Assembly (NCBI RefSeq): GCF_000733725.1
Contig: NZ_JMQM01000002.1
Location: forward strand, 496,001 to 560,000
Reading direction: 5' to 3'
Origin: Nitratireductor basaltis
GTDB taxonomy: Bacteria; Pseudomonadota; Alphaproteobacteria; Rhizobiales; Rhizobiaceae
DNA length: 64,000 bases
Each line of letters begins with the position of its first letter. Positions within the stretch are counted from its first letter, which is position 1. A program made the translations under genes and the position numbers. Below are positions 56,956-64,000 of the stretch, piece after piece. Under the pieces are notes generated by a model. It ran no database searches. It saw only the letters and a list, made by a program, of their open reading frames with translations, and had not been told where the DNA came from.

Positions 56956-58602
56956 ATGATGGTGAACCCGTACGAACTTGATCTCGACCGTAATCCCGCG
57001 AACCACCAGCCGCTGACTCCGCTAACGCTGTTCGAGCGTGCAGCCAGGACATTTCCCGATCAGCCGGCGATCATTCATGGCCGCATCCGTCGCAGCTACG
57101 CCGAATTCTATGAGCGGTCCGTGAAGCTTGCATCCGCACTGGCGCGCAACGGTATCGGCAAGGGCGATACGGTGACCGTGATGCTCTCCAACACGCCGCC
57201 CATGCTGGAGGCGCATCATGCTGTGCCGATGACACAAGGCGTGCTGCACTCCCTCAATACCCGACTTGATGCGGCCATCATCGCCTTCCAGCTGGATCAC
57301 GCGGAGAGCAAGGTCGTCATCGTGGATCGCGAATTCTCCGCGGTCATGCGCGAGGCCTTGGCGCAAGCGCATGTGGAGCCGCTCGTGATCGACTTCGATG
57401 ACAGCGAGTATCCCTCGGATGCGCCATATCCGAAGGGTGAGCGGATCGGACGCATAGACTACGAGGAGTTTCTCGCCTCAGGCGATCCCGAATTCAGGTG
57501 GAAGATGCCGGATGACGAGTGGGATGCGATCTCGCTCAACTATACTTCGGGCACGACGGGCAACCCCAAGGGGGTCGTCTACCATCACCGCGGGGCGGCA
57601 CTCATGTGCTACTCCAACACCGTACATGCCAGCATGCCGCGCCATCCGGTCTATCTGTGGACGCTGCCCATGTTCCACTGCAACGGATGGTGCTTCCCTT
57701 GGACTCTTTCGGTGCAGGCCGGCACCCATGTATGCCTGCGTTGGGTACGCGCCAAAGCCATGTATGACGCGATTGCCGATCATGGGGTAACCCAGATGTG
57801 CGGCGCGCCGATCGTCATGTCGACGCTCATCAACGCAACCGAGGAGGAGCGGCGGGAATTCGATCAGACGGTCGTGTTCAACACTGCTGCCGCACCACCG
57901 CCGGAATCAGTGCTTTCCGGCATGGCCGAGCAGGGTTTTCAGGTGACCCATCTCTATGGCCTGACGGAGACCTATGGCCCATCCGTGGTCAATGAATGGA
58001 AGGCGGACTGGAGCAATCTGGAGCCGGCGGAACAGGCAAAGCAGAAGGCGCGCCAGGGCGTGCGCTATGCATCGCTTGAGGGACTTACCGTCATGGATCC
58101 CGTCTCGATGAAGGAAACGCCGCGGGATGGTGAAACCATCGGCGAGGTGATGTTCCGCGGGAACATCGTGATGAAGGGCTATCTGAAGAACCCCAATGCG
58201 ACGCAGGAGGCTTTCGCGGGCGGCTGGTTCCATTCCGGCGACCTGGGAGTGATGCATCCCGACGGCTATATCCAGCTCAAGGACCGCTCAAAAGACATCA
58301 TCATCTCTGGCGGCGAGAACATCTCGTCAATCGAGGTCGAGGACGCACTCTACAAGCATCCCGCTGTCGCTGCCTGCGGTGTGGTTGCCAAGGAGGATGA
58401 GCGCTGGGGCGAGACACCGATCGCTTTTGTCGAGCTGAAACCCGGGAAAGAGGCAACGGCGGAAGACCTGATCGCGCATTGCAAAAGCCTGCTTGCCTCG
58501 TTCAAGTGCCCGAAGGAGATCCTCTTCGAGGAGATCCCGAAGACCTCCACCGGCAAGATCCAGAAATTCCGCCTGCGGGACATGGTCAAGAAGGAAGAGT
58601 GA
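56956..58602 (+). CDS. Acyl-CoA synthetase (AMP-forming)
   Basis: A 548-residue ANL-family ligase that activates a carboxylic acid via acyl-AMP to acyl-CoA. The phosphate loop is NYTSGTTGNPKGVVYHHRG, followed by HCNGWCFPW, LYGLTETYGP, GWFHSGDLGVMHPDGYIQLKDRSKD (split) and the C-terminal catalytic Lys in KTSTGKIQKF. It resembles medium/short-chain and DmdB-type enzymes; the acid used is not shown. GGGAGGGG precedes two possible ATGs at 56956 and 56959. Confidence 0.9.
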   Translation: MMVNPYELDLDRNPANHQPLTPLTLFERAARTFPDQPAIIHGRIRRSYAEFYERSVKLASALARNGIGKGDTVTVMLSNTPPMLEAHHAVPMTQGVLHSLNTRLDAAIIAFQLDHAESKVVIVDREFSAVMREALAQAHVEPLVIDFDDSEYPSDAPYPKGERIGRIDYEEFLASGDPEFRWKMPDDEWDAISLNYTSGTTGNPKGVVYHHRGAALMCYSNTVHASMPRHPVYLWTLPMFHCNGWCFPWTLSVQAGTHVCLRWVRAKAMYDAIADHGVTQMCGAPIVMSTLINATEEERREFDQTVVFNTAAAPPPESVLSGMAEQGFQVTHLYGLTETYGPSVVNEWKADWSNLEPAEQAKQKARQGVRYASLEGLTVMDPVSMKETPRDGETIGEVMFRGNIVMKGYLKNPNATQEAFAGGWFHSGDLGVMHPDGYIQLKDRSKDIIISGGENISSIEVEDALYKHPAVAACGVVAKEDERWGETPIAFVELKPGKEATAEDLIAHCKSLLASFKCPKEILFEEIPKTSTGKIQKFRLRDMVKKEE

Positions 58603-58704
58603 GTCGGTCCAACGGCACGGCAATGGCGTTGCTTCACGGGTGCATGACCGGCTTTTAGTCAAACTTAACTGCGCATGTTAACCATGCATTAAGCTTTATG
58701 AGTG

Positions 58705-58811
58705 TTTACTGTGGGTATCCAGTGATCTGGATTCTTACCGAGTGGCTGGTGCCATTCTGTTTGACGCCTCCCTGTTAAACTCCTGAGAGCCGCGTTTGCG
58801 GCTCTTTTTTT
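58705..58811 (+). ncRNA. Probable trans-acting sRNA, MmgR/suhB-RNA like
   Basis: The 353-base gap 58603-58955 has no credible ORF. It holds a hairpin at about 58713-58739 (ATCCAG-TGAT-CTGGAT with a bulged GGT/ACC extension), an unpaired segment with GCCTCCCTG (58766-58774, complementary to Shine-Dalgarno sequences) and a strong terminator ending at 58811. This layout matches the alphaproteobacterial MmgR (suhB RNA) group as recalled. The 5' end is approximate and the promoter is not clear. Confidence 0.5.
58785..58811 (+). terminator. Rho-independent terminator of the sRNA
   Basis: Stem AGAGCCGC-GTTT-GCGGCTCT followed by seven T residues (58805-58811). Orientation is plus only; it is about 180 bases past the acyl-CoA synthetase stop, too far to be that gene's usual end. 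Confidence 0.92.
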
Positions 58812-58955
58812 CGCCCGATTGTGCGTTAACCTTTTGTTAAGAGGGGACTTGCCTTCACGCGGAGTGAGGCGCATCTTCCCCGCCAACTTTTCACAACCAG
58901 CGTCTCAAGGCTTTGCAGCTGGCGCGTAGAGTAAAGATTTCGGGGCGGATCTCGC

Positions 58956-59486
58956 ATGGTAACGACGGGTACGGGCAGCGCCAAAACAGTCAAGCTGGCC
59001 GAGCGAAGGGTTTTCTCCCAGTCATTCAAGCCGCTCTACAATGAGGGCATGGGGCTGGTTGAGGAAGCGGCGGAATATCTGGACGGACCGGGTCGTGCAG
59101 CGGCCAAGGGCCTGTCGAAAACCGCTGCCGGTCTCTATGCCGCCGAATCCATGCGCCTCACCACCCGCCTGATGCAGCTTGCCTCCTGGCTTCTTCTCCA
59201 GCGTGCGGCCAATGCCGGCGAAATGACGCGCGAACAGGTAGCAGCCGAGAAGGCGAAAGTGCGCCTCGATACCGCATCCACCGGACGTGATGCACCGGGT
59301 TGGGAAGGACTGCCGGAAGAGTTTCGCGATCTCGTCGACCGTTCGCTGCGTCTGGAAGCGCTTGTGCGTCGCATGGATGAGGAAATCTACGGTCCTCATG
59401 AGGACGAGAGTGACGACGGGGCGCTGAGCACGAATCCCGTTTCCGACCAGATCACGCTTCTGCGCACCGCATTCGGCCGCGGCTGA
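58956..59486 (+). CDS. rcdA: RcdA-like protein (DUF1465)
   Basis: A 176-residue helical protein. FSQSFKPLYNEGMGLVEEAAEYLDGPGR (split) and YAAESMRLTTRLMQLASWLLLQRA (split) are the conserved blocks of the DUF1465/RcdA family. In Caulobacter RcdA helps ClpXP degrade the cell-cycle regulator CtrA. The rhizobial role is inferred. An acidic tail follows residue 140. Confidence 0.88.
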   Translation: MVTTGTGSAKTVKLAERRVFSQSFKPLYNEGMGLVEEAAEYLDGPGRAAAKGLSKTAAGLYAAESMRLTTRLMQLASWLLLQRAANAGEMTREQVAAEKAKVRLDTASTGRDAPGWEGLPEEFRDLVDRSLRLEALVRRMDEEIYGPHEDESDDGALSTNPVSDQITLLRTAFGRG

Positions 59487-59494
59487 TCCTGTTT

Positions 59495-60271
59495 TCAGGC
59501 GACAAGACCACTTAAGGCACTGCGGAGTGCGCGCCCGACAGGCGGCATGGCCAGCAGTGCTGATGCCACGACCAGGCTGAAGGTGATACGCCGGTAGGTC
59601 GCCTCTGCCGACCGACCGTAGAGCAGACATCCTGTTCCCAACCCAGTCATGTAGATCGGGGCCATCGCGGCACCTAGCCAGACGCGCTCGGCGGTAAGGA
59701 AGCCGGCCGCCCACTGGTTGGCGAACGCGAATACCTCGCCCAGCATGAACAGGGCCATCAGGTTTGCACGGATCATGAATGCCGGGGCAGCCGAAGCCAT
59801 CCAGTACATGATGACGGGAGGGCCGGGGATCGAGGCGATGCCCCCAAGCAGGCCTGATAACGCACCGACTGCAGTCGACACGGGCCAAGTTCTGGGGCCG
59901 TGATAGCGCCAGCCTCTCCACAAGAACACCGCACAAATGAGAATGATGATGGAGATCGCCCAGCGCAGTATGTGAGGGTCGCCGAGCTTCAGCACCATGA
60001 TGCCCAGGGGAACAAACAAGGCGAGCCCCAGCGTTACAGGCAGCACTTCACGCCAATTCACATGCTTGAGCACTGGCAGTGTCAACGGAATGATGGGCAA
60101 GGAATCGATGATGACCACGATCACCACCGCCACCACCGGGTCATAAAGCGCGGCAGCAACCGGAACCACGATGAGGCCGGTGCCAAAGCCTGACAGGCCA
60201 CGGGCAATGCCGGCGACCATCACCGTGGCGGCGAGTAGGAAAAAGCTCGTATCAAAAAGGATTCCGGACAT
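59495..60271 (-). CDS. TauE/SafE family permease (second copy)
   Basis: A 258-residue membrane protein with about eight hydrophobic segments. [23 protein letters not shown] (split) in the first half and [17 protein letters not shown] in the second are the TauE/SafE signature pair. AGGAAACG precedes the ATG at 60271; an upstream in-frame extension of 15 codons is less likely. It is convergent with rcdA and divergent from ruvC; not close in sequence to the copy at 56 kb. Confidence 0.85.
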   Translation of the reverse strand: MSGILFDTSFFLLAATVMVAGIARGLSGFGTGLIVVPVAAALYDPVVAVVIVVIIDSLPIIPLTLPVLKHVNWREVLPVTLGLALFVPLGIMVLKLGDPHILRWAISIIILICAVFLWRGWRYHGPRTWPVSTAVGALSGLLGGIASIPGPPVIMYWMASAAPAFMIRANLMALFMLGEVFAFANQWAAGFLTAERVWLGAAMAPIYMTGLGTGCLLYGRSAEATYRRITFSLVVASALLAMPPVGRALRSALSGLVA

Positions 60272-60354
60272 CGTTTCCTGAAGCTGGTTGCCTGCAGAGG
60301 CTGCAGCGCGACGCATTTTGTGGCAATGCGCCTGACGCTGGCTATTGTGGGGCC

Positions 60355-60870
60355 ATGAACAGCGCGATTCGCATCATCGGCATTGATCCGGGGCTCAGAC
60401 GCACCGGTTGGGCCATCATCGAGAGCCTTGGCAACAGCCTGCATTTTGTGGCTGCAGGGACAGTGACTTCTGACGGCAAGGCGGATCTCGCATCGCGCCT
60501 TTGCCAGCTTCATGATGGCCTCTCGGACATTTTGCACACGCATATGCCGGTGGAAGCTGCCGTGGAGCAGACATTCGTGAACAAGGATGCCTCGGCAACG
60601 CTGAAGCTCGGCCAGGCGCGCGGCATCGCGATGCTCGTGCCTGCGCGGGCGGGTCTTCCCGTGAGCGAATATGCGCCCAACGCGGTCAAGAAGACGGTGA
60701 TCGGCGTCGGGCATGGTGACAAGAAACAGATCCACATGATGGTGAAGGTCCTGATGCCTCGCGCGAAATTCGATACCGACGATGCGGCAGATGCCATCGC
60801 CATTGCCATCTGCCACGCCCATCACCGGCAGTCCGCGCCGGGCCGCCTTGCCATGGAACTTGCGAAATGA
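60355..60870 (+). CDS. ruvC: Holliday junction resolvase RuvC
   Basis: Cleaves Holliday junctions. The 171-residue protein has acidic active-site residues in [13 protein letters not shown] (Asp11), [11 protein letters not shown] (Glu) and [15 protein letters not shown]. Its stop overlaps ruvA by four bases (ATGA). Confidence 0.96.
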   Translation: MNSAIRIIGIDPGLRRTGWAIIESLGNSLHFVAAGTVTSDGKADLASRLCQLHDGLSDILHTHMPVEAAVEQTFVNKDASATLKLGQARGIAMLVPARAGLPVSEYAPNAVKKTVIGVGHGDKKQIHMMVKVLMPRAKFDTDDAADAIAIAICHAHHRQSAPGRLAMELAK

Positions 60871-61487
60871 TCGGCAAACTCAAAGGCATTATCGACGAGA
60901 TCGCAGAAGACCATTGCGTGGTCGATGTCGGTGGCGTTGGCTATGTGGCCTATTGTCCGGCCCGAACGCTTTCGAGCCTTGAAGGCGAGGGAACTGCAGT
61001 TGCGCTCTATATCGAAACCTATGTGCGCGAAGACATGATCCGCCTTTACGGCTTCCGCACGCAGCTGGAACGCGAATGGTTTCGCCTTTTGCAGAACAAT
61101 GTGCAGGGCGTCGGTGCCAAGGTGGCGCTGGCGGTTCTCTCCACGCTTTCTACGGCGGAACTGGCCAATGCCATTGCGCTGAAGGATGTCGCGATGGTCG
61201 CGCGTGCGCCGGGTGTCGGCAAGAAGGTTGCCGAGCGCATCGTTACGGAGCTGAAGAGCAAGGCACCGGCCTATGCGGGAGATGCCACCGGCACCATCGG
61301 CCTGAAACAGGAGCTTGGCGAGAACGCGGCACCAGCGCCCGTCGCAGACGCCGTTTCGGCACTCGCCAATCTCGGCTATTCGCGCGACCAGGCCGCGAGC
61401 GCGGTTTCCGCAGCCATGAAGAGTGCGGGTGAAGGAGCCGATGCCGGAACGCTGATCCGGCTTGGGCTGAAGGAACTGGCGCGATGA
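60867..61487 (+). CDS. ruvA: Holliday junction helicase subunit RuvA
   Basis: Tetrameric junction-binding subunit, 206 residues. OB-fold start [26 protein letters not shown] (split), helix-hairpin-helix [15 protein letters not shown] and [15 protein letters not shown], and a C-terminal domain that contacts RuvB ([16 protein letters not shown]). Translation is coupled to ruvC. Confidence 0.96.
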   Translation: MIGKLKGIIDEIAEDHCVVDVGGVGYVAYCPARTLSSLEGEGTAVALYIETYVREDMIRLYGFRTQLEREWFRLLQNNVQGVGAKVALAVLSTLSTAELANAIALKDVAMVARAPGVGKKVAERIVTELKSKAPAYAGDATGTIGLKQELGENAAPAPVADAVSALANLGYSRDQAASAVSAAMKSAGEGADAGTLIRLGLKELAR

Positions 61488-61548
61488 GAGTTGAACAGCA
61501 GCGCTCAGCAACCTATCCCTCCGTCACTACAGTTGGTGGAGCAATCGT

Positions 61549-62589
61549 ATGAGTGAGGCCGATCGCCTGATTACGGCTGACAAGCGTGGTGAGGATGTGG
61601 ATGCGTCCTTGCGGCCGCAGACGCTTGACGATTTTGTCGGGCAGAAGGCGGCGCGGGCCAATCTGAAGGTCTTCATTGAAGCAGCGCGCGGCCGTGGCGA
61701 GGCGTTGGATCACGTGCTCTTCGTTGGGCCGCCCGGACTGGGCAAGACCACGCTTGCGCAGATCATGGCGCGGGAGCTGGGGGTTAATTTCCGCTCCACC
61801 TCCGGTCCGGTCATTGCGAAGGCCGGTGATCTGGCCGCGCTTCTGACCAATCTGGAAGAGCGCGACGTTCTCTTCATCGACGAGATACACCGGCTCAATC
61901 CGGCGGTTGAGGAAATTCTCTATCCGGCGATGGAGGACTACCAGCTAGATCTCATTATCGGCGAAGGTCCGGCAGCTCGGTCGGTAAAGATCGATCTAGC
62001 CAAGTTCACGCTTGTGGCTGCGACAACGCGTCTTGGCCTTCTGACGACGCCGCTGCGCGACCGCTTCGGCATTCCGGTTCGGCTTGATTTCTACACGGTC
62101 GACGAGTTGCAGCATATCGTGACCCGCGGCGCGCGTATTCTGGGACTGCCCATGGCGGAAGATGGCGCGGAGGAGATCGCCCGCCGCGCGCGGGGGACGC
62201 CTCGTATCGCCGGGCGCCTGCTACGTCGCGTGCGCGACTTTGCAGCCGTTGCGGGCGCCGAGAAGGTCACACGCGAGGTAGCCGATCAGGCATTGTCACG
62301 GCTCGAAGTGGATTCCATGGGGCTCGATCAGCTCGACCGGCGTTACCTGACGATGATCACCTCGAATTTTGGCGGCGGACCGGTGGGAATCGAGACCATT
62401 GCAGCAGCCCTTTCCGAGCCGCGCGATGCCATCGAGGACATAATCGAGCCCTATCTCATTCAACAGGGATTCATCCAGCGCACGCCGCGCGGGCGTGTTC
62501 TGACCGCGCGCGCATGGCAGCATATGGGACTTGAGCCGCCGCAGGCCGTCACCGCCACCCAGATCAATCTTTTCCAGGAGGAGGATTGA
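61549..62589 (+). CDS. ruvB: Holliday junction helicase motor RuvB
   Basis: AAA+ ring motor for branch migration, 346 residues. It shows TLDDFVGQ, Walker [12 protein letters not shown], Walker [27 protein letters not shown] (sensor and arginine finger) and the winged-helix end [10 protein letters not shown]. Its TGA overlaps the ybgC ATG by one base. Confidence 0.97.
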   Translation: MSEADRLITADKRGEDVDASLRPQTLDDFVGQKAARANLKVFIEAARGRGEALDHVLFVGPPGLGKTTLAQIMARELGVNFRSTSGPVIAKAGDLAALLTNLEERDVLFIDEIHRLNPAVEEILYPAMEDYQLDLIIGEGPAARSVKIDLAKFTLVAATTRLGLLTTPLRDRFGIPVRLDFYTVDELQHIVTRGARILGLPMAEDGAEEIARRARGTPRIAGRLLRRVRDFAAVAGAEKVTREVADQALSRLEVDSMGLDQLDRRYLTMITSNFGGGPVGIETIAAALSEPRDAIEDIIEPYLIQQGFIQRTPRGRVLTARAWQHMGLEPPQAVTATQINLFQEED

Positions 62590-63041
62590 TGGCTGGCGAA
62601 AACGAGCTGGCGGGCGAGCTGACTGGCGAAGGTCACCGCTATCGGGCGCGCGTCTATTTCGCCGACACGGACTTCACGGGCGTTGTCTATCACGCGCGCT
62701 ATCTGGAATTTCTGGAGCGCGGACGCTCGGACTTTCTGCGGCTTGCCGGTGTGCACCACACGGAGCTTGAAGAAGGCAAGCATGGTGGCGAAAAACTTGC
62801 CTGGATCGTCAGGCGCATGGAGATCGATTTCGTCCAGCCGGCGCGCATCGACGACGTCATGACAATCGAGACAAAGGTCGAGCGGCTTTCGGGCGCGCGC
62901 ATCTATATGGCGCAGACCATCCATCGTGACGATACGCTGCTGATCAGGGCGCGTGTCGAAGCCGCAATCATCAGCGCCAGCGGCAAGCCACGTCGCTTCC
63001 CGAAGCAATGGGCAGCAGCTTTTCTTGGTGAAGCGGGATAA
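62589..63041 (+). CDS. ybgC: YbgC-type acyl-CoA thioesterase of the Tol-Pal cluster
   Basis: A 150-residue hotdog-fold thioesterase. The active-site helix region YFADTDFTGVVYHARYLEF holds the catalytic Asp, followed by ERGRSDFLR and a central IDFVQPARIDDVM. It precedes tolQ, as in the standard ybgC-tolQRAB-pal cluster, and is coupled to ruvB. Confidence 0.94.
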   Translation: MAGENELAGELTGEGHRYRARVYFADTDFTGVVYHARYLEFLERGRSDFLRLAGVHHTELEEGKHGGEKLAWIVRRMEIDFVQPARIDDVMTIETKVERLSGARIYMAQTIHRDDTLLIRARVEAAIISASGKPRRFPKQWAAAFLGEAG

Positions 63042-63299
63042 TCTTCTTCTCGACGGAAATTGATCTCGTATCCGCGATTCCGCAGCGTCAGCGTAACGCT
63101 TAATTAACCATAAAGCCTCAAGACATTGAGCGGTATGGCCAAGGCCCATTGCGCCTTCCTTTTAACAAAATTGAAGGAAAGAAGAGCGCTGAGCAAGGCC
63201 CGCTGGGGACGCTTTCTGCTGCTGGAATGGCAGGGAGGCGAGTGGGCGGGGACGTGAAGTCAGATAAATGCTGCCCTTATCTTACGAGGACGAAGTTTC

Positions 63300-64000
63300 A
63301 TGGAAAGTATAGCGCTCAACGCGCCGGGTGGTGACTTGTCGATCTGGTCGTTGTTTTGGGAAGCGGGCTGGGTGGTGAAGCTCGTCATGATCGGGCTTCT
63401 GGTCGCCTCGGTCTGGTGCTGGGCCATCATCATCGACAAGCTGGTGTCATTCGCGCGGATGCGCATGGCGCTCAACCGCTTCGAGCAGGTGTTCTGGTCC
63501 GGCCAGTCGCTGGAAGAACTCTATCGCTCGCTTTCGGAGCGCAAGACCACCGGCATGGGATCCATCTTCGTGGCTGCCATGCGCGAATGGAAGAAGAGTT
63601 TCGAAAAAGGTGCGCGTTCGCCCCACGGCCTGCAAATGCGTATCGACAAGGCCATGGATCTGGCGCTTGCCCGCGAGATGGAACGGCTTGAGGGCCGGCT
63701 CGGCTTTCTGGCCTCCATCGGTTCGGCAGCGCCATTTATCGGTCTGTTTGGTACCGTCGTTGGTATCATGACGTCCTTCCAGGCCATTGCCGGATCGAAA
63801 TCCACCAATCTTGCGGTCGTCGCTCCGGGTATCGCCGAGGCGCTGCTGGCAACCGCGATCGGTCTGCTTGCCGCCATTCCCGCCGTCATCGGCTACAACA
63901 AGCTGACTTCCGACGCAGGCAAGATCGGCGCGCGGATGGAAGGCTTTGCCGATGAGTTCTCGGCCATACTCTCGCGGCAAATCGATGAAAAGGTCGCGCC
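63300..64000 (+). CDS. tolQ: Tol-Pal proton channel subunit TolQ (3' end cut by window edge)
   Basis: About 233 residues are visible, lacking only the end. First transmembrane helix near 26-46 (VVKLVMIGLLVASVWCWAII), then a cytoplasmic helix region, and channel helices in FLASIGSAAPFIGLFGTVVGIM (split) and PGIAEALLATAIGLLAAIPAV (split). It uses the proton gradient with TolR to keep the outer membrane constricted at division. GAGGA lies nine bases before the ATG. The 258 bases after ybgC hold no gene and probably the tol promoter. Confidence 0.95.
   Translation, partial: MESIALNAPGGDLSIWSLFWEAGWVVKLVMIGLLVASVWCWAIIIDKLVSFARMRMALNRFEQVFWSGQSLEELYRSLSERKTTGMGSIFVAAMREWKKSFEKGARSPHGLQMRIDKAMDLALAREMERLEGRLGFLASIGSAAPFIGLFGTVVGIMTSFQAIAGSKSTNLAVVAPGIAEALLATAIGLLAAIPAVIGYNKLTSDAGKIGARMEGFADEFSAILSRQIDEKVA

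Overview
The window looks like a chromosomal, GC-rich core segment from an alphaproteobacterium of the Hyphomicrobiales (Rhizobiales), probably near Phyllobacteriaceae/Mesorhizobium. This is inferred from protein resemblance and gene order: mdh-sucCD-odhAB-lpd in one run, an Omp19-type lipoprotein, hemC-hemD-mitofilin-hemY, RcdA (DUF1465), 6S RNA before the 5-formyl-THF cyclo-ligase gene, and ruvCAB-ybgC-tolQ. No rRNA, tRNA, CRISPR array, prophage or insertion sequence was seen.

Layout. 0-3.2 kb: a thiamine importer (thiBPQ, minus strand) behind a clear TPP riboswitch, with thiN divergent. 3.9-8.4 kb: an Uup-type ABC-F ATPase, a XerC-like recombinase, a TraB/GumN-family protein and a small Pro/Ala-rich membrane protein. 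8.4-18.1 kb: a TCA-cycle operon (mdh, sucC, sucD, odhA, odhB, a secreted hypothetical, lpd). 18.3-29 kb: zapE, omp19, dapF-mtaB-ftsY, a palindromic intergenic repeat, yciB, then a minus-strand run tsaD-gpsA-YciI-EVE-methyltransferase, and DUF1761. 29-34.7 kb: hemC-hemD-mic60-hemY and a TerB-like protein. 34.7-38.5 kb: a glutamine amidotransferase and a VWA/MoxR pair separated by an HNH nuclease gene and a GNAT gene. 38.6-48.1 kb: 6S RNA, cyclo-ligase, YmdB-like phosphodiesterase, TerC, MBL hydrolase, yebC, a SelT/SelW-like protein, an alanine/Na symporter, rpmE, an ABC exporter, and zinT with a Zur-like operator. 48.2-58.6 kb: M32 carboxypeptidase with a MotA/MotB-like membrane pair, an SDR enzyme, inositol phosphatase, efp, a Sel1 protein, a ThiE-like protein lacking key residues, a TauE permease and an acyl-CoA synthetase. 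58.6-64 kb: a probable trans-acting sRNA, rcdA, another TauE, ruvC-ruvA-ruvB, ybgC and the start of tolQ.

Most of the window is housekeeping. The least explained items are the MotA/TolQ-OmpA pair with a long periplasmic coiled coil, the HNH/GNAT insertion into the MoxR-VWA locus, the two-lipoyl-domain OdhB, the secreted hypothetical inside the 2-oxoglutarate dehydrogenase operon, the degenerate ThiE, an sRNA with an anti-Shine-Dalgarno segment, and a recurring class of perfect hairpins without U-tracts at convergent gene ends. No clearly new defence or metabolic system was found.
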